In this document: piece by piece, positions 1 through 9,764 of the stretch | Layout of the letters: every line of letters begins with the position of its first letter | Numbering within the stretch: position 1 is the first letter of the stretch | Source of the DNA: Pseudomonas hygromyciniae | Lineage (GTDB): Bacteria; Pseudomonadota; Gammaproteobacteria; Pseudomonadales; Pseudomonadaceae | Reading direction: 5' to 3' | Length of the DNA stretch: 64,000 nucleotides | NCBI RefSeq assembly: GCF_016925675.1 | Contig: NZ_CP070506.1 | Span: 2,230,501 to 2,294,500, forward strand | Notes under the pieces: model-generated | Database searches by the model: none | What the model was told of the DNA's origin: nothing | The model's input: only the letters and a program-made list of their open reading frames with translations | Position numbers and translations under genes: made by a program

Positions 1-3000
1 GTTGGGCCGCGCCTTGAGCGACGGCCTCAAAGGCTTGGCGCAGCAGCAAGGGGTGAGTCCGTTCATGCTGTTGCTGGCGTCGTTCCAGGTACTGTTGCAT
101 CGCTACAGCGGCCAGTCGGATATCCGGGTCGGCGTACCCACCGCCAACCGCAACCGGGCCGAGACGGAGCGGGTCATCGGCTTTTTCGTCAACACCCAGG
201 TGATGCAGGCCACGCTCGACAGCCAGCAGCCGTTTGCGGACTTTGTGCAAACCGTCAAGGCGGCCGCCCACGAGGCCCAGACCTGGCAGGACTTGCCGTT
301 CGAGCAATTGGTGGAGGCGCTGCAACCCGAGCGTAATAGTCTGCACACGCCGTTGTTCCAGGTCATGTTCAACCACCAGATGGAAGCGGGGCGGTTTGCC
401 GATGGCCAGCCCTTGGGGGGGCTGCTGTGTACCCCCGTCGACTCGGAAAACCTCAGTGCGCCGTTCGACCTGACCCTCAACACCTTCGACGGCCCCGACG
501 GCCTGTCGGCGGCGCTGACCTATGCCACCGATATCTTTGACGCCTCGACCGTCGAGCGCATGGCGCGGCACTGGCAGGCCTTGTTGCAGGGCATGGTCGA
601 TGATCCCCGGCAGCGCATCGGCCAATTGCCGATGCTCAGCGCCGCCGAACAACACCTGGCGCTGCAAACCTGGAACGCCAGCGCCGCCGACTACCCCCCG
701 TGACAGCGCCATCCACCAGTTGATCGAGGCCCAGGCCGCCCGCACCCCGGATGCGCTGGCGTTGGTGTTTGATGGGCAATCGCTGACCTTTGCCCAGCTC
801 AACCAGCAGGCCAACCGCCTGGCTCATCGCCTGATCGAAAGCGGTGTGGGCCCGGATGTGCTGGTGGGCATTGCGGTGCAGCGCAGTGTTGACCTGGTGG
901 TCGGGCTGCTGGCGATTCTCAAGGCCGGCGGCGCCTATATCCCGCTGGATCCGGCGTACCCCGAGGATCGCCTGGCCTACATGATGCAAGACAGCGGCCT
1001 GGCCCTGCTGCTGACCCAGGCACCGTTGCTCGCGCGCTTGCCGATCCCGGCCGGGGTCACTTCGCTGGCCCTGGACCAGCCGGGTGCGTGGCTCGATGGC
1101 TACAGCGTGGAAAACCCGCTGCCGCGCAGCACCGCCGAACACTTGGCCTATGTGATTTACACCTCCGGCTCCACGGGTAAACCCAAAGGGGTGATGGTGC
1201 GCCATGGCGCCCTGACCAATTTCGTGTGCAGCATGGCCCGCCAGCCGGGGCTGGACGCCCATGATCGGTTGCTGTCGCTGACCACCTTTTCGTTCGACAT
1301 TTTCGGCCTGGAAATCTACGGGCCGCTGCTGGTCGGCGCCACCCTGATGTTGACCGGGCAGGACATCAATCTCGACCCGCAAGCCTTGCTCACCCTGGTC
1401 AAACAGCAGCGCATCAGCGTGTTGCAAGCCACGCCTTCCACGTGGCGCATGCTGCTCGATCACCCCCAGGCCGATGCCCTCAAGGGCTGCAAGCTATTGT
1501 GCGGCGGCGAAGCACTGCCCCTGGAGCTGGCGACCCGCCTTTTGGCGCACTCGCCCCAGGTGTGGAACCTCTACGGGCCGACCGAAACCACCATCTGGTC
1601 GGCGCAGTACCCACTCGCGCCAACCCAGCCACAGCCGTGGCTCGGCGGGCCGATTGCCAATACCCGCCTGTCTATCCTCGACGATAACCTGGCACCGGTA
1701 GCGGTCGGGGTCACCGGCGAGTTGTTGATTGGCGGCGACGGCCTGGCGCGGGGTTATTTCCAGCGCCCGGCACTCACCGCCGAGCGCTTCCTGCCCGATC
1801 CATTCGGCGCTCCCGGTGCGCGCCTGTATCGCAGCGGCGACCTGGCGCGCTACCGCGCGGATGGGGTGATCGAGTACATCGGTCGGGTGGATCACCAGGT
1901 GAAGATCCGTGGGTTGCGGATCGAACTGGGGGAAATTGAAGCGCGTTTGCTGGAGCAACCGCAGGTGCGCGAAGCGGCCGTGGTGGTGCGGGACGTCGCA
2001 GGCCATCCGCAGTTGGTGGCGTACGTGGTCGCCATGCAAACGGTGAGCGATGAGCAGGCTCTGCGTGACGCCTGCAAGCGTCAGCTCAAGGGCGACCTGC
2101 CGGAGTACATGGTGCCCAGCCATTGGATGTTCCTTGATAGCCTGCCGCTGACCCCCAACGGCAAGCTCGACCGCAAGGTGTTGCCGGCGCCGGATGCCAG
2201 TGCCTTGCAGCAGCACTACATCGCGCCGCGCAACGCTCTGGAGCAGCAGATCGCCGAGGTCTGGCAACAGGTGCTGGGCCTGGAGCAGGTGGGGGTGAGC
2301 GACAACTTCTTCGAGTTGGGCGGGCACTCGTTGCTGGCCACCCAGGTGATCGCGCGGCTCAAGCCCATCCTGGCCAGTAGCCCGGGTTTGCGTGACCTGT
2401 TCAATGCTCCGGTGCTGGAAGACTTTGCCGCCTTGCTGGCAAGTCGCTCGGCCGCGCCAGCGGCGCAGATTGCCTTGCACGCCCATGGCCCGCGCAGCAC
2501 GGCGCCCTTGTCCCTGGCCCAACGCCGCTTGTGGGTAGCCGAGCAGTTTTCAGCCGGCAACGGCGCGTATGGCATGCCGTTGGCGTTGCGCTTGCGGGGC
2601 GAAGTCTCGGTGCCGTTGCTGATTGAAAGCCTCAAGTGCGTGGTGCAACGCCATGAGGTGCTGCGCACCGCTTATGTCGCCGACGATGACGGCGATCCCC
2701 TGGCGCTGATCGCGCCTGACGTGAATGTGGACTTCGCCCTGGTCGACCTGTCGCACATGGCCCGGATCGAACAGGAGGCCCAGGTCGCCCAGGCCACCCT
2801 GGACAACACCCGCCGCCCGATCAACCTGGCACAGGCGCCGTTGTTCCGTGGGCAGATCCTGCGCCTGGGCGCCTATGAACATGTGCTGCTGTATTCGATG
2901 CACCACATCATCTCCGATGGTTGGTCGATGGCGGTGCTGGTGGGTGAGCTGGTGCAGCACTACGCCGCGCTCAAGCAGGGGCGTGGCATCGATCTGCCGC

Positions 3001-4928
3001 CGCTGCCGGTGCAATACAGCGACTACGCCCAATGGCAGTTGGAGTTGGAACAGTCCGGGGTGTTGCAGCAACAGGCCGGCTACTGGAAGGACGCCCTGGC
3101 CGGTCACCCTGGGCAACTGCTGCTACCGACAGACTTTGCGCGGCCGCCGATGCCGTCCTTCGAGGGCTCCAGCGAGTCATTCAGCGTGCCGCCGGCGTTG
3201 GGCGAGGCACTGAAAAGCCTGTGCGCACGCCAGGGTGTCACGCCTTACACCACGTTGTTGGCCGCATTCCAGGTGTTGCTGCACCGCCTCAGCGCCAGCG
3301 ACGACCTGCTGGTGGGCGCCGATGTGGCGGGGCGTCAGCATGCCGAGCTGGAAGGCCTGATTGGTTTCTTCGTCAACATCCTGCCCCTGCGTTCGCGCTT
3401 CGACGCCAAGGCGCGGTTCAGCGATTTCCTCGCTGCTGCCCGGGAAACCACGCTTACGGCCTTCGAGCACCAGGACCTGCCCCTGGACATGATCGCCGAA
3501 GCCAGCAACGTGCCGCGTCACAAGGGCTTCAACCCCTTGGTGCAAGTGCTGTTCGTGATGAACAACCTGCCAGTGCACAGTGCGGGCTTGGCCGACATTG
3601 CGGTGGAAATGGTGCCCAGCCTGGGCGGTTATTCCAAGTTCGATATGGCGCTGTTTATCGACGAAGAGGACGGGCAGTGGCAAGGCACCTGGCAGTACGC
3701 CAATGACTTATTCAAACAAGAGCGCATCACCGAACTTGTGAGCGCCTGGATGGGAATTCTTCAACAGATTGTCATGGATCCAGACATCCGATTAGGGGAC
3801 ATCATCATGCCGTCGAATACCGCTGTTGCTCCTGCTGCACCTGCCAGCCCGAAGGCCGACAAGCTGGGCAAGTTCCTCAAGAAGCCGTCGAGCCCGGTGG
3901 CCAGGGCCCCGTTGCCGGTCATGCGTGAATCGCTGTTGAACGCCGACCAGGTGTTCCCGTTGCTGATGGAGCCCAACGATTCGGGGCTCGACCTGGTGAC
4001 CTGGGTCCAGGCCAATCGCGCCCTGGTCGAAGAGAAACTCGCTCGGCACGCGGGGATCCTGTTCCGTGGCTTTGCCATGCGCGACATCCACGACTTCGAG
4101 GCCTTTGCCGAAGCGGTCCAGCCGGGCCTGTACGGCCAGTACGGCGACTTGCCGAAGAAAGAGGGCGGCAAGAACACCTACCGCTCCACGCCTTACCCGG
4201 AAAAGAAAATGATCCTGTTCCACAACGAGAGCTCGCACCAGGATCGTTGGCCGCGCAAGCAACTGTTCTTCTGTGAACAACCGTCGCCCGTGGGCGGGGC
4301 CACGCCGGTGGTCGATTGCCGGCTGATGTACCAGCGCCTACCGCAGGCGTTGCGCGATACCTTCGAGAGCAAGGGCCTGCTGTATGTGCGCACCTTCGCC
4401 GACAAGCTCGACGTGTCCTGGCAGCACTTCTTCAAGACTGAAGATCGTGCCCAGGTCGAGCAGCGCTGCGCCCTGGCCGGTATCCAGTGGACCTGGCTGG
4501 ACAACGACGAGCTGCAAATCCGTACCCCGTGCCCGGCGATCATCACTCACCCGACCACCGGCGAAAAAACCTTCTTCAACCAGGTGCAACTGCACCATAT
4601 CTACTGCCTGGACCCCGACGTGCGCGATGACCTGCTGGGCCTGTTCGGCGCCGAGCGCATGCCGCGCCACGTGTATTACGGCGACGGCAGCCCGATTGAA
4701 GACGCGGTGATGCAGCAACTGGGCGAACTCTACGAGGCCTGCGCGGTGCGCTTTGACTGGCGCAAGGGCGACGTGATCCTGCTGGACAACATGCTCGCCG
4801 CCCACGCCCGCGACCCTTTTGAAGGCCCGCGCAAAATCGTCGTGGCCATGGGCGAAATGATCGAACGGCGCGACCTGGAAACGGTAGCGCCCTCCACATG
4901 TATGCAAACGGAAGGGACTGACGCATGA
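1..4928 (+). CDS. Pyoverdine NRPS, 3' part: C(partial)-A(Gly)-T-C-Asp hydroxylase; one +1 frameshift
   Basis: The gene enters the window from the left. It encodes the C-terminal half of a condensation domain (to about 660), an adenylation domain (about 720-2200, core YTSGSTGKPKG near 1165), a carrier domain (ELGGHSLLAT near 2320), a full condensation domain with HHIISDG (near 2900) and a C-terminal TauD/SyrP-like Fe(II)/2-oxoglutarate oxygenase (about 3940-4900; FHNE metal motif near 4220, distal His in LAAHARDP near 4803). The A-domain pocket reads D-I-L-Q-L-G-L-I-W, a glycine code. The hydroxylase probably beta-hydroxylates Asp held by the next protein. The reading frame breaks in a run of six C at 694-699: with five C the protein reads continuously (ADYPRDSAIHQ), as written it stops at 701-703. 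Its stop overlaps the next start (ATGA). The role matches PvdI-type synthetases, though naming varies between strains. Confidence 0.85.
694..699 (+). other. Frameshift site: C6 run in NRPS
   Basis: Six C residues follow TA where five keep the NRPS frame open. Upstream, the codons from position 2 run to TGA at 701-703. Downstream, the in-frame protein resumes at CGT GAC AGC from 699. This is a single-base insertion in a homopolymer, either a sequencing error or a real disruption. Confidence 0.85.
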
Positions 4929-7900
4929 GTACGCTTAACGATGCAGGCCTGGCGCTGCTCGCCGAACAGCAACAGCGGGTGCTGGACGCCCAGGACGGCG
5001 CGAGCTGGGGCGATATCGCGCACCTGCTGACGATCCAGATCAGCGGCGCACTCGACGTGCCACGCCTGCAAGCGGCTTTAAGCGGTTTGCGTCAACGGCA
5101 CACTGTGCTAGCCGCTCGTTTGGCGAACGCCCCTGGTTACCGTGGACTGCGGCAGTTCTTTGCTGGTGGAGCGGCGAATGAGGCATTGACGGTGGATGAG
5201 GCCAGCGACACGGCGCAGGTCTTGGCGCTGTGGTGCCAGCGCCCGGTGAGCCTGGCGTCCGGGATGTTTTTCGAGGGCCTGTTGCAGCGTATCGACACCC
5301 AGCAGTGGCAACTGACCCTGGGCCTGGCGGGTTTTGTCGGCGATCAGGCGAGCCTGGGGATTCTCTATCAAGACCTGTGTGCGGCCTATGAGCAGGGCAG
5401 TTGCAGTGTGGACGAGGAACTGGGGCAGTTTTCCCAGTACCTGGAATGGCACGCAGAAGTGGTGCTGGACGAAGACGCGCACACTGCCAAAGCCTATTGG
5501 CAAGCCTACCTGCCGGGAGCGGGCGCACTGGCACCAGACTTGCCGGGCCGCTACGCCAATACCGTGCAGGGCAACGCTGCTGGGCAGTCCTTGAGCAGCG
5601 ACCTCGACCCGGGTGTGTTGGCGCGCCTGGGCTCGCTCGCCACCCAGCACGACATCCAAGTGACCACGCTCTTGCAAGCCGCGTGGTGGGTGCTGCTGGC
5701 GCGGATCAGCGGCCGCGAAGGGTTTGTCGCTGGCCTGCGGCATGACGCACGTCAGGACTATGAGTTCTTTGCGCCGACCGTGGGCCTGCTGGAAAGAACC
5801 CTGGCGCTGAACCTCAACCTGGCGCCGACGGCCTCGTTCAGCAGCGTATTGGCGCAGTTGGCGGGCGTGCTGGACAGCCATGGCACCTGGCAGGAATATG
5901 CGCCGCTCGACGCTGGCCTGCCGCTGACCCATGGCTTTGGCGTGCGCCAGCAACCGGCCCCGCGTACGCTGGGCACCAGCACCTGGCGCTGCGCCTACCG
6001 TGCGGATAGTCGGCCGCTGTTCGAACTGGCGTTGACCGTCCGTGTGGAGGAGGGCGGTGCCGTCACTGGCCTGTCGTTGGACTATGCTGCGGCCGTGTAC
6101 AGCCAGGCTGCGATGCAGACGCTGCTGGCGCAGTATCAAGTGCTGCTGGCCAGTTTGCTTGAGCAGCCGGAGGCAGCTATCGCCACCCTGAGTCTTTTGG
6201 GTGAGGCGGAACGCCAACGCCTATTGGCCTTAAACCCAGCGCCGCAAGTGCTGGAAGAGCGGGTGCTGTTGCCCGAGCATATTCGCAACTGGGCCGAAAT
6301 CACCCCGGATGCAGTGGCGCTGGTCGCGGGCGATCAAGCATTGACCTATGCCGAGCTGGAGGGCGGCGTGCGTCAACTGGCCAGTCGTCTGCGCGAGCAT
6401 GGCGTGACCGCGGGGAGCATCGTCGCCCTGGCCTTGCCGCGTGGTGTGGCGCAGGTGCAGACCATTCTCGCCGCCTGGCGCACAGGTGCCGCCTACCTGC
6501 CCCTGGACCCGAGCTGGCCGGCGGCGCGCCAGGCGCAACTGGTGGAACAGGCTGGTGCGCAACTGCTCGTCACCCAGGGCACGGCGCCGGCTGCTTTTGG
6601 CTGCGCGGTGCTGGACCTCGATCAACCGCTGCAGCAGCCATTGCCGGAAGGGCCCAGCGCCAACCTGCAAGGCCACGACGCGGCTTACGTGCTGTTTACT
6701 TCCGGCACCACCGGGGTGCCCAAGGGCGTGGTGGTGGAGCATCGGCAATTGCTCAACTATGTCGCGGGTGTCAGCAGTGAACTGGACCTGGCCGCCTGCC
6801 GGCACTTCGCCCAGGGCTCCACGGTCGCCGCAGACCTGGGCAATACCAGCCTGTTCGGCGCGCTGTACAACGGCGCCACCTTGCATATCGCTGAGGAAGC
6901 CACGATGCAGGATCCCGAGGCCTTTGCAGCGTTCATCCAGACCCAGGGCATCGACTGCCTGAAGATCGTGCCGTCCCATCTCGCCGCCTTGCTCGAGGCG
7001 CCGCAGCCGCAAGTACCGGCCACTCTGATCCTCGGCGGTGAAGCGATCGGCCAGGGGTTGGTGGAACGCATTTTCAAGCTGCGTCCCGATTGCCGCCTGT
7101 TCAACCACTACGGCCCCACCGAAACCACCGTCGGCGTCGCAGTGCATGCCATCAGCCCGCACGACTTGCAGCAACTGGGCATTCCTCTGACTCAGGTCCT
7201 GCCCAACAATCAGTTGTTCATCCTCAACGAGGGCCAGCAACTGGTGGCCAGCGGTGAACTGGGTGAGCTGTACATCGGCGGGCAGCAATTGTGCCGTGGC
7301 TATCTCAACGACCCGGCGCAGACCGACGCAGCGTTTATCAGCAGCCCGTTTGCCCCAGGCGAGCGCCTCTACCGCAGCGGCGACCTGGCCCGCTACCTGC
7401 CCCAAGGCGGTATTGCGCTGTGTGGCCGGCGCGACCACCAGGTGAAAGTGCGCGGGTTCCGTGTCGAACTGGCAGAGATCGAACAATGCCTGCTGCGCGC
7501 CCCTGGGGTGAGCGAAGCCGTGGTGGTGCTGGCGCAGGATGAGCCGGTAGCCTTTGTACTGCCAAGCCAGGACGCGCCTGCCGAGTGGCTGCAAACCCTC
7601 AAGCAGCACATGACCGAGCACTTGCCGGCGGTGATGGTTCCGCGTCAGTACCACGTGGTGCAGCACATGCCGCGCCTGGGCAATGGCAAAGTCGACCGCC
7701 AGGCCTTGCAGCGCCTGGAACTGATCGAAGAAGACGACAGCTTCGTCGAACCACAGGATGCCCTCGAGGCCCTGCTGGCCAGCCGCATGGCCCAGTTGCT
7801 GGGGCGCGAACGCCTGAGCCGCGATCGCGACTTCTTTGCCGCTGGCGGCCATTCGCTGCTGGTGATCAAGTTGGTGGCGGGGATTCGCAAACTGCTGCAC

Positions 7901-8095
7901 TGCGAAGTCCACCCAGGCATCGTGTTCGACCACCCAAGCCCCGGGGCACTGGCCCAGGCCCTGCGTGCCCAGGAAGACAGTCCCGGCCAACTGGAGAAAC
8001 TGGCCCAGGCACGTTTGCGCCTGGATGCATTGAGTCCAGAGGAGAAGGCCGCATTGCTGGACAGGGCGCGCCAACAGGCGGCGGTGCAGAGCTAA
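4925..8095 (+). CDS. Pyoverdine NRPS: C-like interface domain - A(Asp) - T
   Basis: A 1056-residue single-module NRPS. Residues about 1-430 are a condensation-superfamily domain whose HHxxxDG motif is lost (LAGFVGDQ at the equivalent place), as expected of an interface domain that docks a beta-hydroxylase rather than forming peptide bonds. The A domain (about 450-950; core FTSGTTGVPKG, YGPTETT) has the pocket D-L-T-K-I-G-H-V-G, the classic aspartate code. A carrier domain (DFFAAGGHSLLVIK) lies near residue 975, followed by about 75 residues and no thioesterase or epimerase. The ATG overlaps the upstream stop by 4 bases and has a GGAAGGG ribosome site. With the hydroxylase fused to the end of the upstream protein, it should load and present Asp for hydroxylation to beta-OH-Asp. 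The interface-domain assignment is inference from family knowledge. Confidence 0.88.
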   Translation: MSTLNDAGLALLAEQQQRVLDAQDGASWGDIAHLLTIQISGALDVPRLQAALSGLRQRHTVLAARLANAPGYRGLRQFFAGGAANEALTVDEASDTAQVLALWCQRPVSLASGMFFEGLLQRIDTQQWQLTLGLAGFVGDQASLGILYQDLCAAYEQGSCSVDEELGQFSQYLEWHAEVVLDEDAHTAKAYWQAYLPGAGALAPDLPGRYANTVQGNAAGQSLSSDLDPGVLARLGSLATQHDIQVTTLLQAAWWVLLARISGREGFVAGLRHDARQDYEFFAPTVGLLERTLALNLNLAPTASFSSVLAQLAGVLDSHGTWQEYAPLDAGLPLTHGFGVRQQPAPRTLGTSTWRCAYRADSRPLFELALTVRVEEGGAVTGLSLDYAAAVYSQAAMQTLLAQYQVLLASLLEQPEAAIATLSLLGEAERQRLLALNPAPQVLEERVLLPEHIRNWAEITPDAVALVAGDQALTYAELEGGVRQLASRLREHGVTAGSIVALALPRGVAQVQTILAAWRTGAAYLPLDPSWPAARQAQLVEQAGAQLLVTQGTAPAAFGCAVLDLDQPLQQPLPEGPSANLQGHDAAYVLFTSGTTGVPKGVVVEHRQLLNYVAGVSSELDLAACRHFAQGSTVAADLGNTSLFGALYNGATLHIAEEATMQDPEAFAAFIQTQGIDCLKIVPSHLAALLEAPQPQVPATLILGGEAIGQGLVERIFKLRPDCRLFNHYGPTETTVGVAVHAISPHDLQQLGIPLTQVLPNNQLFILNEGQQLVASGELGELYIGGQQLCRGYLNDPAQTDAAFISSPFAPGERLYRSGDLARYLPQGGIALCGRRDHQVKVRGFRVELAEIEQCLLRAPGVSEAVVVLAQDEPVAFVLPSQDAPAEWLQTLKQHMTEHLPAVMVPRQYHVVQHMPRLGNGKVDRQALQRLELIEEDDSFVEPQDALEALLASRMAQLLGRERLSRDRDFFAAGGHSLLVIKLVAGIRKLLHCEVHPGIVFDHPSPGALAQALRAQEDSPGQLEKLAQARLRLDALSPEEKAALLDRARQQAAVQS

Positions 8096-8102
8096 GGCAG
8101 TG

Positions 8103-8138
8103 GCGGGCGCTGGCGATTAGTCAGCGCCCGCAGTTTTT
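8103..8138 (+). terminator. Rho-independent terminator after the left NRPS genes
   Basis: A perfect 10-bp stem (GCGGGCGCTG / CAGCGCCCGC) with a 9-base loop is followed by AGTTTTT, 8 bases after the NRPS stop. It separates NRPS transcription from the sigma-factor gene. Confidence 0.85.
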
Positions 8139-8150
8139 ATGTTGTTGCGA

Positions 8151-8170
8151 GCGATTCTCATAAATTGTAG
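8151..8170 (+). promoter_or_regulatory. Candidate Fur box upstream of the sigma gene
   Basis: GCGATTCTCATAAATTGTAG contains the half-element ATTCTCAT (ATGAGAAT on the other strand) typical of Pseudomonas Fur sites and lies 45-65 bases before the sigma start. Iron-starvation sigma genes are normally Fur-repressed. Only one half matches well. Confidence 0.5.
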
Positions 8171-8215
8171 TCTAGCGCCCCCTATGTGTGCCCTGCACAC
8201 GGATGCTCATGGAGT

Positions 8216-8728
8216 GTGCATTTGGATCATCTGGATCGGTTGTTTCGCCTCTACCATCGCGAACTGCAGCAGATTGCCTACCGGCGCCTCGGTGACCGGG
8301 AAATGGCGGCCGACCTCATGCAGGACACGTTCGTGCGCTACGTCGGTCTCGACCGGAAGCAGCGTACCCATACCATCACCAATCCGCGATTTTTCCTGAT
8401 TCGCGTTATGCGCAACCTGATCATCGACCTGGGCCGTAGCCGTACGCGGCGTGGGCCTGTGGATTCGCTGGAAGATGTGCAGCACGAGCTTCTCGACCCG
8501 TGCCCGGGCCCCGCCGCACTGGTGGAAATGCGCCAGCAACTGCAACTGTTGCAACAGGCGCTGGGAGAATTGTCCGAAAACAGCCGCCAAGCCTTGCTGC
8601 TCAACCGCCTCGACGGCTTGGGTCATGCGGCGATTGCCACGCAACTCGGGGTGTCTCCCAGCATGGTCAGCAAATACATCATGAGCGCGGTGCTGCATTG
8701 CGCCCGGCGTCTTGGGATGACCGAGTGA
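8216..8728 (+). CDS. FecI-type ECF sigma-70 factor (FpvI-like)
   Basis: About 170 residues with region 2 (LDHLDRLFRLYHREL, DLMQDTFVRY, RFFLIRVMRNLIIDLGR) and region 4 (LSENSRQALLLNRLDG, LGVSPSMVSKYI helix-turn-helix), the size and layout of iron-starvation ECF sigmas. It should direct transcription of a siderophore receptor when released by the adjacent anti-sigma. The start is uncertain: GTG at 8216 is chosen, but a GGAG at 8211-8214 is better spaced for TTG at 8222, and GTG at 8186 is also in frame. The stop overlaps the FecR-type start (GTGA). Position between pyoverdine NRPS genes and FpvA-like receptors points to an FpvI-like role. PvdS itself is usually encoded elsewhere. Confidence 0.85.
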   Translation: MHLDHLDRLFRLYHRELQQIAYRRLGDREMAADLMQDTFVRYVGLDRKQRTHTITNPRFFLIRVMRNLIIDLGRSRTRRGPVDSLEDVQHELLDPCPGPAALVEMRQQLQLLQQALGELSENSRQALLLNRLDGLGHAAIATQLGVSPSMVSKYIMSAVLHCARRLGMTE

Positions 8729-9657
8729 CGCTGAATAAACCTTCGCCACTGTTGACCGAGCAAGCATTGCAATGGCTGGTCGACCTGCATTCGGGCACCG
8801 CCGAGGCACCCACGTGGGAGGCCTACCTGCAGTGGTGCGAAACTTCGCCCGAACACCAGCGCGCTGCCGATGCGGCGGAACGGTTGTGGGAGAGCCTGGG
8901 CAGCGCGCTGGAGCGTCCACCCGAATCGTCACGCCGCTTGCTGCAACTGGGGCTGGTCGTCGCGTTGGGCCTGGCCGGCGGTTTGTCCTGGCAGGCCGAA
9001 CAACACGGCTGGATGGCGGACCAAGTGACCGGCCTGGGCGAGCACCGCCGCGTCACGCTGGCCGATGGCTCACACCTGGAGCTGGCGCCGCACACCCGCG
9101 TGGACATCGACATGCAAGGTGATCGCCGGGTGCTACATCTCTATACCGGCGAGCTTTTCGTCCAGGTTGCCCCCGATACCCAGCGCCCATTCGAAGTCCG
9201 CGCCGGCCGTGGCAGCTTGCGCGCGCTGGGCACCGGCTTCGACGTGCGGCGCGAGGGCGAACAAGTACGCATGGTCGTCACCGAACACACGGTACGCGTG
9301 ACATTGGACGACGACCCGCAGACCACCGACGTCGCAGCCGGGCAGGCCGTGCAATACGGCCCGGACGGCCTCTCACGCAGCCAACCGGTCGACGTCAGCA
9401 CCGCCACCGCCTGGCGCCGCGACAAACTGGTCTTCAACCGCCAACCCCTGGGCGAGGTGCTGGAGCAACTCGGTCGCTACCATCGCGGCGTGATCTGGGT
9501 CCGCGACAACAGCCTGCGCGACCTGCCCGTGACCGGCATCATCGCCACCGACGACACCGACGCCCAACTGAAACTGCTGCAACGCACGCTGCCACTACGC
9601 GTGCGCCTGCTGCCATGGCTGACCGTAATCGAACGCGACGACTCACCGCGCCAGTAA
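8725..9657 (+). CDS. FecR-type anti-sigma / signal transducer (FpvR-like)
   Basis: About 310 residues from a GTG overlapping the sigma stop by 4 bases. An N-terminal cytoplasmic FecR_N segment (LTEQALQWLVDLHSG, WEAYLQWCETSPEHQRA) is followed by a transmembrane helix (LLQLGLVVALGLAGGL, about residues 73-90), the periplasmic FecR domain (RRVTLADGSHLELAPHTRV, LYTGELFVQVAPD, LRALGTGFDVR) and a C-terminal STN-like module (VFNRQPLGEVLEQLGRY). Such proteins sit in the inner membrane, hold the sigma factor inactive and receive the signal from the N-terminal STN domain of a ligand-occupied TonB receptor. Two STN-bearing receptors follow directly, so one or both are likely partners. Confidence 0.88.
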   Translation: MTLNKPSPLLTEQALQWLVDLHSGTAEAPTWEAYLQWCETSPEHQRAADAAERLWESLGSALERPPESSRRLLQLGLVVALGLAGGLSWQAEQHGWMADQVTGLGEHRRVTLADGSHLELAPHTRVDIDMQGDRRVLHLYTGELFVQVAPDTQRPFEVRAGRGSLRALGTGFDVRREGEQVRMVVTEHTVRVTLDDDPQTTDVAAGQAVQYGPDGLSRSQPVDVSTATAWRRDKLVFNRQPLGEVLEQLGRYHRGVIWVRDNSLRDLPVTGIIATDDTDAQLKLLQRTLPLRVRLLPWLTVIERDDSPRQ

Positions 9658-9666
9658 CTCCGGGTT

Positions 9667-9695
9667 TAAAAAATACACTTGCCGCCACTGTCGGG
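9667..9695 (+). promoter_or_regulatory. Candidate FecI-type ECF promoter for the first receptor
   Basis: An A-rich block (AAAAAATA, 9668-9675) lies 15 bases before TGTCGGG (9689-9695), about 70 bases upstream of the receptor ATG. From memory, promoters of FecI-dependent TonB receptors in pseudomonads often have an A-run followed by TGTCGG. No TAAAT-N16-CGT box was found here, so this gene may answer to the local sigma factor rather than PvdS. Confidence 0.4.
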
Positions 9696-9764
9696 TTTCA
9701 GAAGGCTGACGTCTTTCCTGTTGAGATTGATTTTTATCTGGCTGACTTCAGCAGGGGGAGCGTT

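Noticed and set aside
6230..8074. Long minus-strand open frame (614 residues) opposite the Asp-module NRPS
   Set aside because: Antisense shadow of a clear NRPS; low-complexity Gln/His/Arg-rich product with no domain.
8161..8184. TAAAT followed 16 bases later by CTA upstream of the sigma gene
   Set aside because: The second element is not CGT. The TAAAT is better explained as part of a Fur-like site.
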